From positions 116,279 to 180,278 of the forward strand of contig JANJTA010000017.1 of assembly GCA_024711345.1 (NCBI GenBank): a stretch of 64,000 nucleotides of DNA, given 5' to 3'. Shown here in pieces: positions 51,511-59,743 of this stretch. A program made the position numbers and the translations under genes. The stretch comes from Rhodanobacter sp. Lineage in GTDB: Bacteria; Pseudomonadota; Gammaproteobacteria; Xanthomonadales; Rhodanobacteraceae. Under the pieces are notes generated by a model, which was given only the letters and a program-made list of their open reading frames with translations, was not told the origin of the DNA and searched no databases. Each line of letters opens with the position of its first letter. Position 1 is the first letter of the stretch.

Positions 51511-51930
51511 GGGGGTTCGCTATCGGGTGATGGGCATTCGGCCAGTGTTGCGCCGCGGCATGGGAATTGCAAATGGTTTTGCGGACCATCCGTTTGGACG
51601 TATGGACGGCTGAATGGCTTGCGCCGCTCGGTCGGCAGAGAAGGCGCCGTCGATCGAGGCTCCCTCCCCTGCTTGCAGGGGAGGGTTGGGGCGGGGTGCT
51701 TCTGGCTTTTGCTCGTGGCTGGCGAGATTGCCTCGGGTGTCGGGCACCTGCATGGCGCTTTCGGGGCTTGGCGGTGACCCTGCGCTACCCCACCTCGATC
51801 CTCCGCCGGCGGGGGAGAGGCGATGGCGTGCGCTGACATGGCCCGGTGCGGGCTCGGGCAGGCCCCGCACCCTCTCCTCAATCCTCTCCCGGAGGGAGAG
51901 GAGGCGAATGCGTGCGCTGCGCGCACATGG
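51511..51930. repeat. Palindromic dispersed repeats in the lysC/lysA-fumarase gap
   Basis: This 420-base gap has no supported gene. It holds one palindrome with 11-bp arms (51662-51672 and 51675-51685, CCCTCCCCTGC) followed at 51677 by CAGGGGAGGGTTGGGGCGGG (one mismatch to the hrpA insertion), and a second, CCTCTCCC-GGA-GGGAGAGG, at 51883-51901. The purine-rich and pyrimidine-rich arms look like a family of hairpin elements. Open frames across it are shadows. Confidence 0.7.
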
Positions 51931-53448
51931 TTATTGGACAACGACGGGGATCTTGCCGATGCGGGCCTGCCATTCGCGCGGGCCGGTCTGGTGCACCGAG
52001 CTGCCGCCGGCATCGACCGCCACGGTGACCGGCATGTCCTCGACGGTGAACTCGTAGATCGCCTCCATGCCCAGGTCGGCGAAGCCGACCACGCGCGAGG
52101 CCTTGATCGCCTTGGAGACCAGATAAGCCGCGCCGCCCACCGCCATCAGGTACACCGAGCGATGCTTCTTGATCGCCTCGATCGCGGCGGGACCGCGCTC
52201 GGCCTTGCCGACCATGCCGAGCAGGCCGGTCTGCGCCAGCACCTGCTCGGTGAACTTGTCCATGCGGGTGGCGGTGGTCGGGCCGGCCGGGCCGACCACT
52301 TCCTCCCGCACCGGATCGACCGGACCCACGTAGTAGATGAAGCGGCCGTTGAAATCGACCGGCAGCGGCTCGCCGCGGTTGAGCATCTCGACCATGCGCT
52401 TGTGTGCGGCGTCGCGACCGGTGAGCAGCTTGCCGTTGAGCAGCAGGGTCTCGCCCGGCTTCCAGCTGGCGACCTCGTCGCGGGTCACCGTGTCCAGGTT
52501 CACCCGACGGCCCTTGGAAGCGTCGTGGGTGAGCTTGGGCCAGTCCTCCAGCGAGGGTGGGTCGAGCATCACCGGACCGCTGCCGTCCAGCACGAAATGC
52601 GCGTGGCGGGTGGCGGCGCAGTTCGGGATCATCGCCACCGGCAGGTTCGCCGCGTGGGTCGGGAAATCCTTCACCTTGACGTCGAGCACGGTGGTCAGCC
52701 CGCCCAGGCCCTGCGCGCCGATGCCCAGCGCATTGACCTTCTCGAACAGTTCGATGCGCAGCTCCTCGGCGCGACTCGAAGGCCCACGCGCGATCAGTTC
52801 CTGGATGTCGATTTCCTCCATCAGCGCCTCCTTCGCCATCAGCATCGCCTTCTCGGCGGTGCCGCCGATGCCGATGCCCAGCATGCCCGGCGGGCACCAG
52901 CCGGCGCCCATGGTGGGCACGGTCTTCAGCACCCAGTCCACGATGGAGTCGGACGGGTTCAGCATGACGAACTTGCTCTTCGCCTCCGAGCCGCCGCCCT
53001 TGGCCGCCACGATCACCTCGACGGTGTCGCCCGGCACGATCGACATGTTGACCACCGACGGCGTGTTGTCCTTCGTGTTGACGCGCTTGCCGGCCGGGTC
53101 GGCCAGCACGCTGGCGCGCAGCTTGTTGTCCGGGTTCAGGTACGCGCGGCGCACGCCCTCGTTGGCCATGTCCTCCAGGCTCATGGTGACGTCGTCCCAG
53201 CGCACGTTCATGCCCACCTTCAGGAACACGGTGACGATGCCGGTGTCCTGGCACAGCGGCCGGTGGCCTTCGGCGGCCATGCGCGAGTTGATCAGGATCT
53301 GCGCCATCGCGTCCTTCGCGGCGGGCGACTCCTCGCGCTCGTAGGCCGCGGCGAGGCTCTTGATGTAGTCGACCGGGTGGTAGTAGCTGATGTACTGCAG
53401 CGCGTCGGCGACGGACTGGATCAGGTCTGCTTGCTTGATGGTGGTCAT
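51931..53448 (-). CDS. fumA: Class I fumarate hydratase
   Basis: A 505-residue iron-sulfur fumarase of the TCA cycle, interconverting fumarate and malate. The [4Fe-4S] cysteines are C66 (LCQDTG), C185 (GWCPPG) and C277 (NCAATR). GIGIGGTAEKAMLMAKEAL follows the second cysteine, and DAGGSSVHQTGPREW marks the C-terminal beta domain. The ATG at 53448 fits the N-terminus of FumA/FumB. It is oxygen-sensitive by family. Divergent from the PhzF gene, with a GGCACAA/TTGTGCC dyad (53495-53516) between them. Confidence 0.93.
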   Translation of the reverse strand: MTTIKQADLIQSVADALQYISYYHPVDYIKSLAAAYEREESPAAKDAMAQILINSRMAAEGHRPLCQDTGIVTVFLKVGMNVRWDDVTMSLEDMANEGVRRAYLNPDNKLRASVLADPAGKRVNTKDNTPSVVNMSIVPGDTVEVIVAAKGGGSEAKSKFVMLNPSDSIVDWVLKTVPTMGAGWCPPGMLGIGIGGTAEKAMLMAKEALMEEIDIQELIARGPSSRAEELRIELFEKVNALGIGAQGLGGLTTVLDVKVKDFPTHAANLPVAMIPNCAATRHAHFVLDGSGPVMLDPPSLEDWPKLTHDASKGRRVNLDTVTRDEVASWKPGETLLLNGKLLTGRDAAHKRMVEMLNRGEPLPVDFNGRFIYYVGPVDPVREEVVGPAGPTTATRMDKFTEQVLAQTGLLGMVGKAERGPAAIEAIKKHRSVYLMAVGGAAYLVSKAIKASRVVGFADLGMEAIYEFTVEDMPVTVAVDAGGSSVHQTGPREWQARIGKIPVVVQ

Positions 53449-53617
53449 GGCGGATCTGGCTGGAGGACGAGGACGCCGACGGCGACAAACGCCGGGCACA
53501 ACCGGCCTATTGTGCCGCAAGCAGCCGGTCGCTGGCGCCGGCCGGTGCGGACGGCGCCGCTTGCCGCTGCGGCGGACCGATGCGATGGTGACCACCCGCC
53601 CGCGATTGTCCGATGCC

Positions 53618-54499
53618 ATGCCCACGCCACGCCGCTTCCTGCAACTGGACGTTTTCGCCAGCCGCCTGCTCGAGGGCAACCCGCTGGCCGTGGTGGTCGA
53701 CGCCGAGGGGCTGGACGACGCGACCATGCAGCGCATCGCGCGCTGGACCAACCTGTCCGAAACCGCCTTCCTGCTGCCGCCAAGCAGCGCCGCGGCGGAC
53801 TACCGCGTGCGCATCTTCACCCCGCGCCAGGAGCTGCCGTTCGCCGGCCATCCCAGCGTGGGCAGCGCGTACGCCGCAATCGAATCCGGCCTGATCGCCG
53901 CCGGCAAGCATGCGCTGGTGCAGGAATGCGCGGCCGGGCTGCTGCCGGTGCGGGTCGAAGGCGACGGCGGCGCGAGGCTCATCCACGTGCAGGCGCCGCC
54001 GGCCACGCTGCGCGCGGTCACCGCGGCCCAGCGCGCCGGGCTCGGCCGGGCCGTGCACGCCGCGCTGGCGGAAGAGCAGTCGTGCCTGATCGACAACGGC
54101 CCGCTGTGGTTCGTCTGCGACCTGCGCGAGGAAGCCGCGGTGCGCCAGCTCCAGCCGGATCTGGCGGCGATCGGCGCGCTGTGCGAAGCCGCTGGCGCGG
54201 TCGGCGTCAGCGTGTTCGGCCGGCAGCGCTCGGGCGGGGCGAGCATGGCGGTGCGTGCGTTCTGCCCGGCCGACGGCATTCCCGAAGATCCGGTCACCGG
54301 CAGCGCCAACGCGGCGATCATGGCGTGGCTGGGCGAGCGCGGCGGGCGCGACGGCTACGGCCCGCGCTATCGCGCCAGCCAGGGTCGCGAGGTCGGCCGC
54401 GACGGCTACGTCGAGGTCGCGCGCGACCCGGCCAGCGGCGCCGTCACCATCGGCGGCAACTGCGCGATCGGTGTGCGCGGCGAACTGCAGCTGGCCTGA
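53618..54499 (+). CDS. PhzF family isomerase-like protein
   Basis: A 293-residue protein of the PhzF fold. It has the conserved E48 in NLSETAF, preceded by FLQLDVFAS and GNPLAVV (20-26), and DPVTGSANAA in the second half. PhzF itself isomerises DHHA in phenazine synthesis, but most homologues have unknown substrates and no other phenazine genes are visible here. The start is ATG 53618; an upstream in-frame start at 53585 is possible. It is divergent from the fumarase gene and precedes a permease gene on the same strand. Confidence 0.82.
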   Translation: MPTPRRFLQLDVFASRLLEGNPLAVVVDAEGLDDATMQRIARWTNLSETAFLLPPSSAAADYRVRIFTPRQELPFAGHPSVGSAYAAIESGLIAAGKHALVQECAAGLLPVRVEGDGGARLIHVQAPPATLRAVTAAQRAGLGRAVHAALAEEQSCLIDNGPLWFVCDLREEAAVRQLQPDLAAIGALCEAAGAVGVSVFGRQRSGGASMAVRAFCPADGIPEDPVTGSANAAIMAWLGERGGRDGYGPRYRASQGREVGRDGYVEVARDPASGAVTIGGNCAIGVRGELQLA

Positions 54500-54563
54500 C
54501 GTCGGCCTTGCCGGCCACGTCACCGGCCGCCATGCTGTCGCGTCCCCGCTGCCGACCTTGAAC

Positions 54564-55886
54564 ATGCCGCCCTCTCCCGCCGAGACCTACGTGCGCAGCC
54601 TGCGTCCCTGGGACGCCGCCCTGATCGTGGTCGGCGGGGTGATCGGCGGCGGCATCTTCCTCAACCCCGGCATCGTGGCGCAGCGCACCGAGTCGGGGCT
54701 GGCGCTGCTGGCGATGTGGGTGGGTGCGGGGCTGCTCACCCTGGTCGGCGCGCTGTGCTATGCCGAGCTGGGCGCGCGCCGGCCACGCGCGGGCGGCAGC
54801 TACGTGTACCTGCGCGAAGCGTTCGGGCCGCTGGCCGGCTTCCTGTTCGGCTGGACCATGCTGCTGGTGATCTACTCCGGCTCCACCGCGGCGGTGGCGA
54901 CCATCTTCGCCCGCTACGCCGCGGCGCTGTTCGGGCTGCCGGCGGCGTGGGCCTTGCCGCTTGCCGTTGGCGCGCTGGTGTTCGTCAGCGGCATCAACCT
55001 GTTCGGCATCCGCCTCGGCGCGCAGGTGCAGAACCTGTTCGCCCTGCTCAAGCTGCTGGCGGTGGCGGCGCTGGTGGCGTGCGGGCTCGCCCTGGCCGGC
55101 GCCGGCCACGGCCAGGTGCTGGCGGCCGACCCGGCGCGCGAGGGCGTCGGTTTCCTCGGCGCGGCGCTGCCGGTGCTGTTCGCCTATTCCGGCTTCACCT
55201 ACCTCAACAACCTCGCCGGCGAAGTGCGCGAGCCGCAGCGCACCCTGCCGCGCGCGCTGGCGCTGGGCATGGGGCTGGTGATCGGCGCCTACGCGCTGGT
55301 CAACGTGGCCTACCTGGCGGTGCTCGGCCATGCCGGCCTGGCCGCCAGCAACGCGCCGGCGGCGGAGGTGATGCAGCGCATGCTCGGTCCGCTTGGCGCG
55401 AAGCTGATGGCGCTGGGCGTGGCGATCTCCACCCTGGGCTTCTGCAACATCACCCTGGTCGCCGGCGCGCGGGTGCTGCAGGTGATGGGCGAGGATGGCC
55501 TGTTCTTCCGCGCGGTGGCGCGGCTGCACCCGCGCTGGCGCACGCCGAACACCGCGCTGCTGCTGCTCGCCGGCTGGGCCATCGTGCTGGCGCTGTCCGG
55601 CAGCTACGGCCAGTTGCTGGACTACGCCACCTTCGGCGACTGGCTGGCCTGCGCGGCCGGCGTGGCCACGCTGTTCTGGTACCGCCGTCACGATGCCGGC
55701 GCCGCGGGCTTCCGCGTGCCGGGTTACCCGTGGCTGCCGCTGCTGTTCGTCGCGGCGGTGGCGCTGGTGGTGCTGACCTCGCTGCGCGACAACCCGCGCA
55801 ACACCGGCATCGGCCTGCTGATCATGCTCGCCGGCGTGCCGGTCTATGCGCTCTGGCGCGGCCTGTTCAGCCGCCTGCGTCCCTAG
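54564..55886 (+). CDS. Amino acid/polyamine permease (APC family)
   Basis: A 440-residue inner-membrane transporter with about 12 hydrophobic segments. The first helix carries the VGGVIGGGIFLNPG motif of APC transporters (about 22-35), the unwound region that binds the amine group. SLRPWDAALIV precedes it. The substrate is not identifiable. It is 64 bases after the PhzF gene and 50 bases before the iron-sulfur gene on the same strand, so a common transcript is possible. Confidence 0.85.
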   Translation: MPPSPAETYVRSLRPWDAALIVVGGVIGGGIFLNPGIVAQRTESGLALLAMWVGAGLLTLVGALCYAELGARRPRAGGSYVYLREAFGPLAGFLFGWTMLLVIYSGSTAAVATIFARYAAALFGLPAAWALPLAVGALVFVSGINLFGIRLGAQVQNLFALLKLLAVAALVACGLALAGAGHGQVLAADPAREGVGFLGAALPVLFAYSGFTYLNNLAGEVREPQRTLPRALALGMGLVIGAYALVNVAYLAVLGHAGLAASNAPAAEVMQRMLGPLGAKLMALGVAISTLGFCNITLVAGARVLQVMGEDGLFFRAVARLHPRWRTPNTALLLLAGWAIVLALSGSYGQLLDYATFGDWLACAAGVATLFWYRRHDAGAAGFRVPGYPWLPLLFVAAVALVVLTSLRDNPRNTGIGLLIMLAGVPVYALWRGLFSRLRP

Positions 55887-55936
55887 TCCGCAACAGCAAT
55901 GCCACAATGCGCGGATCGACCCCGAGGAGATGATGG

Positions 55937-56473
55937 ATGGCGCGCGTGCAAGCCCAGGTTCTGTCGACCGCCCAGGAAAGCGGCGTGGTGCCGGAGAAGG
56001 TCCGCGACGGCATCGACCTCATGATCAACGGCGAGCGCTTCCGCCACACCGGCGATCCGCAGATGCCGCTGCTGTGGTACCTGCGTGACGTGCTGCGGCT
56101 GACCGGCACCAAGTACGGCGGCGAAGCCGGCGAGAACGGTGCCGACCTGGTGCTGCTCGACGGCAAGGCGGTGTCCGCGATCATGCAGCCGCTGGCCAGG
56201 CTGGCCGGCAAGGCGGTAACCACGGTGGAAGGCCTGGCCGGCAACGACGGCAGCCTGCATCCGCTGCAGCAGGCCTTCATCGACGAGGACGCGATCGGTT
56301 GCGGCTACTGCACGCCGGGCTGGCTGATCGCCGGCATCGACCTGCTGCGGCGCAAGCCCCAGCCGGACGACGGCGACATCGACCAGCTGCCGAACCTGTG
56401 CCGCTGCGGCTGCCAGACCCGCGTGCGCCGCGCGATCAAGCGCGCGGCTGCCGGCAAGGTGGCGCGCGCATGA
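55937..56473 (+). CDS. iorA: IorA-like iron-sulfur subunit with degenerate N-terminal cluster site
   Basis: A 178-residue subunit of a molybdenum hydroxylase-like complex. The C-terminal [2Fe-2S] site is intact: C122 and C125 (GCGYC), C155 and C157 (LCRCG). The N-terminal plant-type site is not: aligned to the usual GCGxxxCGAC...C pattern, the four cysteines are G62, N67, D70 and I82, although the surrounding residues (GTKYG, LDGKAV) are still recognisable. So one of two clusters is lost. It overlaps the partner gene by 4 bases (ATGA). Confidence 0.83.
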   Translation: MARVQAQVLSTAQESGVVPEKVRDGIDLMINGERFRHTGDPQMPLLWYLRDVLRLTGTKYGGEAGENGADLVLLDGKAVSAIMQPLARLAGKAVTTVEGLAGNDGSLHPLQQAFIDEDAIGCGYCTPGWLIAGIDLLRRKPQPDDGDIDQLPNLCRCGCQTRVRRAIKRAAAGKVARA

Positions 56474-58725
56474 GCGGCCACGGCATCCGGCTCTCGCGCC
56501 GCCGCTTCCTGCAGGTGCTCGCCGGCGGCGCCGGCGCGCTGGTGGTGGGCATCCGCGTCGCCGAGGCCGCCGACGCGCCGCTGCCGCCGGCCATGCTCGG
56601 CGACAACCTCTACGACCTCGGCGCCTACGTGCGCATCGACGCCAGCGGCAACATGCTGATCGGCGCGCGCGACCCGGACACCGGCAGCGGCGTCGCCACC
56701 GCGCTGCCGCGGATCATCGCCGACGAACTGGACGCGGACTGGACCCGCGTCGGCGTGGTGCCGCTCGGGCTCGGCGTGGAAAACGACAACGGCAAGCCGC
56801 GCTGGACCTACGGTCGTCAGCTCGGCGGCGTCGGCGGCTCGATCCCCGCCGCGTGGAACGACCTGCGCCAGGTCGGCGCGGTGGCGCGCTGGCTGCTGCT
56901 GCAGGCGGCGGCGCGCCGGCTCGGCGTACCGGCCAGCCGCCTGCGCTGCGAGGCCGGCACGGTGATCGCGCCGGACGGCCGCCGCTTCGGCTACGGCAGC
57001 CTGGCCGCCGACGCCGGCAAGATCGCCCTGCCCTCCAGCGTGCCGCCGCTGAAGCATGCCGCGGACTACCGCCTGATCGGCCAGAGCGCCGGCGACGTCG
57101 ACGCCCGCGCCATCGTCACCGGCGCCGCCCTCTACGCCATCGACCACTACTACGGCGACGCGCTGGTCGCCGTGCTGGCGCACTGCCCGTGGCCGGACGG
57201 CACGCTGGCGCGCATCGACACCACCGACACGCTCGCCGTGAAAGGCGTGCTGAAGGTCGTCCAGCTCAAGCCCGAACCCGGCCAGCCGCTGGGCAGCACG
57301 GTGATCGCCCCGGCGGTGGCGGTGCTGGCCGAAAACACCTGGGCGGCCCTCCAGGGCCGCGCCAAGCTCAAGCTCGAATGGAAACCCGGCGCCGGCAGCG
57401 GCGAGAACAGCGCCGCGCTGGAGCAGCAGGCCACCGCCCTGCTCGCCGGTGACGCGCTGCCCACCAGCCGCGTGCGCAACGATGGCGACGTCGAGGCCGC
57501 CGGCCGGAAGGCCGCGCGCCGCCTCGACGCCACCTACGTGCAGCCGTGGCTGGCGCACGCCACCGCCGAGCCGATGAACTGCCTGGTGCGGCTGGACAAG
57601 GACCGCGCCAGCCTGGTGGTGCCGACCCAGGCGCCCCAGCAAGCCTGGGCCGTGGTGCAGCGCCTGACCGGCCTGGCGCCCGAGCGCATCGACATCCGCG
57701 TGCCGCGCGTCGGCGGCGGCTACGGCCGCCGACTCGACCACGACTACGTCGCCGAGGCGGTGCTGCTGGCCAAGGCCGCCGGCAAGCCGGTGCGCCTGCT
57801 GTGGACGCGCGACGAGGATTTCGGTCACGACTACTACCGCGCCGGCAGCGTGCACCGGATCAGCGCGATCATCGACCGCAAGCGCCAGCTGCTGGCCTGG
57901 CACCAGCGCATGGCCAGCGCCTCCGCGCTGGTCCATCGCGGCGTGCCGGACGACCGCCTGTGGAGCTCCGAACTGCAGGTCGACCAGTTGCCCGCCGCGC
58001 TGGTGCCGAACTACCGCAGCGACTGGTACGCGCTGGAGTCGACGCTGCCGCGCGGCCCGATGCGCGGCATGCCGTACCTCAGCAATGCGTTCGCGGTGGA
58101 AAGCTTCCTCGACGAGATCGCGCACCAGATGCGCGAGGATCCGCTGAAAACCCGCCTGCGCATCCTCGGCGAGCCGCGCGCGCTGCCGTTGAGCAGCGGC
58201 GGCACGCTGGACACCGGCCGCCTGGTGAACGTGCTCAAGCTGGTCGCCGACCGCATCGAATGGAAGAACTGGCTGCGCACCGTCAACGGCCTCGGCATCG
58301 CCTGCTGGCACGTCGACGGCGCCTACGTGGCGCATGCAGTGGAGGCGGCGATGCAGGGCGAGACGCTGGTCATCCAGCGCGTCGTCTGCGCGGTCGACGT
58401 CGGCCGCGTGATCAACCCGCTGGGCCTGCAGGGCCAGGTGGCCGGCGCCACGCTGGACGCGCTGTCCATCGCGCTGAATGCGGCCATCACCGTCAAGGAC
58501 GGCCAGGTGCAGCAGCACGGCTACAAGGATTACCCGCTGGCCAGCATGGCGCAGCTGCCGAACGACGTCGAAGTGATCACCGTGCCCGGCGACCGCGCGC
58601 CGGCCGGCGCCAGCTTCCTGGCCATGCCCACCGCCGCCCCCGCCTTGGCCAACGCGGTGTTCCGCGCCAGCGCGGTGCGCGTGCGCCGGCTGCCGCTGAT
58701 GAAGGAGCTGTTGCGCCTGCTGTGA
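56470..58725 (+). CDS. iorB: IorB-like molybdopterin-binding subunit (TAT-exported)
   Basis: A 751-residue xanthine dehydrogenase-type large subunit with a twin-arginine signal (SRRRFLQVLAGG) for export. It has RVGGGYGRR, a QAPQQAW segment and RGPMRGMPYLSNAFAVESFLDE, which match isoquinoline 1-oxidoreductase and aldehyde-oxidase relatives. At the C-terminal GxGE active-site position the protein reads GASF, so the catalytic glutamate is replaced by F716. Together with the altered small subunit, the pair may have changed or lost hydroxylase activity. Confidence 0.82.
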   Translation: MSGHGIRLSRRRFLQVLAGGAGALVVGIRVAEAADAPLPPAMLGDNLYDLGAYVRIDASGNMLIGARDPDTGSGVATALPRIIADELDADWTRVGVVPLGLGVENDNGKPRWTYGRQLGGVGGSIPAAWNDLRQVGAVARWLLLQAAARRLGVPASRLRCEAGTVIAPDGRRFGYGSLAADAGKIALPSSVPPLKHAADYRLIGQSAGDVDARAIVTGAALYAIDHYYGDALVAVLAHCPWPDGTLARIDTTDTLAVKGVLKVVQLKPEPGQPLGSTVIAPAVAVLAENTWAALQGRAKLKLEWKPGAGSGENSAALEQQATALLAGDALPTSRVRNDGDVEAAGRKAARRLDATYVQPWLAHATAEPMNCLVRLDKDRASLVVPTQAPQQAWAVVQRLTGLAPERIDIRVPRVGGGYGRRLDHDYVAEAVLLAKAAGKPVRLLWTRDEDFGHDYYRAGSVHRISAIIDRKRQLLAWHQRMASASALVHRGVPDDRLWSSELQVDQLPAALVPNYRSDWYALESTLPRGPMRGMPYLSNAFAVESFLDEIAHQMREDPLKTRLRILGEPRALPLSSGGTLDTGRLVNVLKLVADRIEWKNWLRTVNGLGIACWHVDGAYVAHAVEAAMQGETLVIQRVVCAVDVGRVINPLGLQGQVAGATLDALSIALNAAITVKDGQVQQHGYKDYPLASMAQLPNDVEVITVPGDRAPAGASFLAMPTAAPALANAVFRASAVRVRRLPLMKELLRLL

Positions 58726-58773
58726 GTGGCGGCATCGGGCCACGCGCGCGGTGCCGCGGCCCGCTGGCCGCGC

Positions 58774-59604
58774 TCAGAACGCCGCGTGCGGCGGGCTGCT
58801 CTCCATGTGGAAGACCTGCCAGGTCTGCCGGCCCCAGTCGGTGGCGATCTTCTTCGCCTTGATGTAGCAGCCCTGCTTCCTGGCCCAGCTGGCTGGATCG
58901 GTGCCGGCCTGCGCCTGCACCACGGCGCCGAGGCGGGCCGGGCCGAAGTCCCACTTCAGCACGGCCTCGTCGTTGACCGCCTTGGCCAGCGGATCGCCGC
59001 GCTTCCAGCCGGTCGGCTTCTCGTGCGCCTGGATCGACTGCACCACCACGCTTTCGAACTCGGCCTTGGGCACCCAGTTCAGCACGATGAAAGTGGTCCG
59101 TGCGGTCTTCATCCCGGCCAGCGGGTCCGCGGTGGGCTTGCCCACCGCGATCCGGCTGGCGGCGAAGGCGGTGACGAACTTCGTGCAGGGGCAGCCGGGC
59201 TGGCTGCAGGCGTTGCCGCCGGGGTGGCGGTTGAACAGGTGGCCGCAGGTGCAGGCGTTGGCGACGTTGCGGTTGTCCGCGGTCGTCTTCATCTTCTCGT
59301 TCATGAACTTGTGCTCGGCGCGCTGCCAGTTCCCGCCGGCGCCGCGGGTCTTGCCCGAATTCAGCCATTCGAAGTAGGCCTCCTTCTCGGTGCGTTCGCG
59401 GTCCTTGGAGAAGGTGGCCAGGTGCTTCTTGGAGAAGTTCTTATCGAAACGGATGGTGTAGATCTCGCCGTCCCAGTCGCTGACGACCCACTCCTCGCTC
59501 GCGGTCGCGACCCGGCTCAGCCGTTCGAGTCCGCTGGTGGACTCGATGTACTTCTCGTAGGAGAGAAGATCCGCTGCCGTCCATGTATCCAGATGCTCAG
59601 GCAT
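58774..59604 (-). CDS. Hypothetical protein with a Cys/His cluster
   Basis: A 276-residue soluble protein with no known family recognised. In the middle lies a possible zinc-binding cluster: C118, C120, H122, C133, C138 and C140 (pattern CxCxH...CxxxxCxC), adjacent to many basic residues. The rest is mixed. The start ATG at 59604 (the frame extends to 59634). It is convergent with iorB and lies downstream of a secreted protein gene. Its function cannot be stated. Confidence 0.65.
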   Translation of the reverse strand: MPEHLDTWTAADLLSYEKYIESTSGLERLSRVATASEEWVVSDWDGEIYTIRFDKNFSKKHLATFSKDRERTEKEAYFEWLNSGKTRGAGGNWQRAEHKFMNEKMKTTADNRNVANACTCGHLFNRHPGGNACSQPGCPCTKFVTAFAASRIAVGKPTADPLAGMKTARTTFIVLNWVPKAEFESVVVQSIQAHEKPTGWKRGDPLAKAVNDEAVLKWDFGPARLGAVVQAQAGTDPASWARKQGCYIKAKKIATDWGRQTWQVFHMESSPPHAAF

Positions 59605-59743
59605 CACTGCGCTCTCTTGGCCACTCCGGCCCACGCGTTGACGTCAAACTCCAGGGCAAAGCGAAGCCGCCGGGTGACGGCTCCGCTTCGTGCAACTTGC
59701 CGGGCGCCGGCCGGAACGACCGGACGGCGCGCCGGCTCACAGC

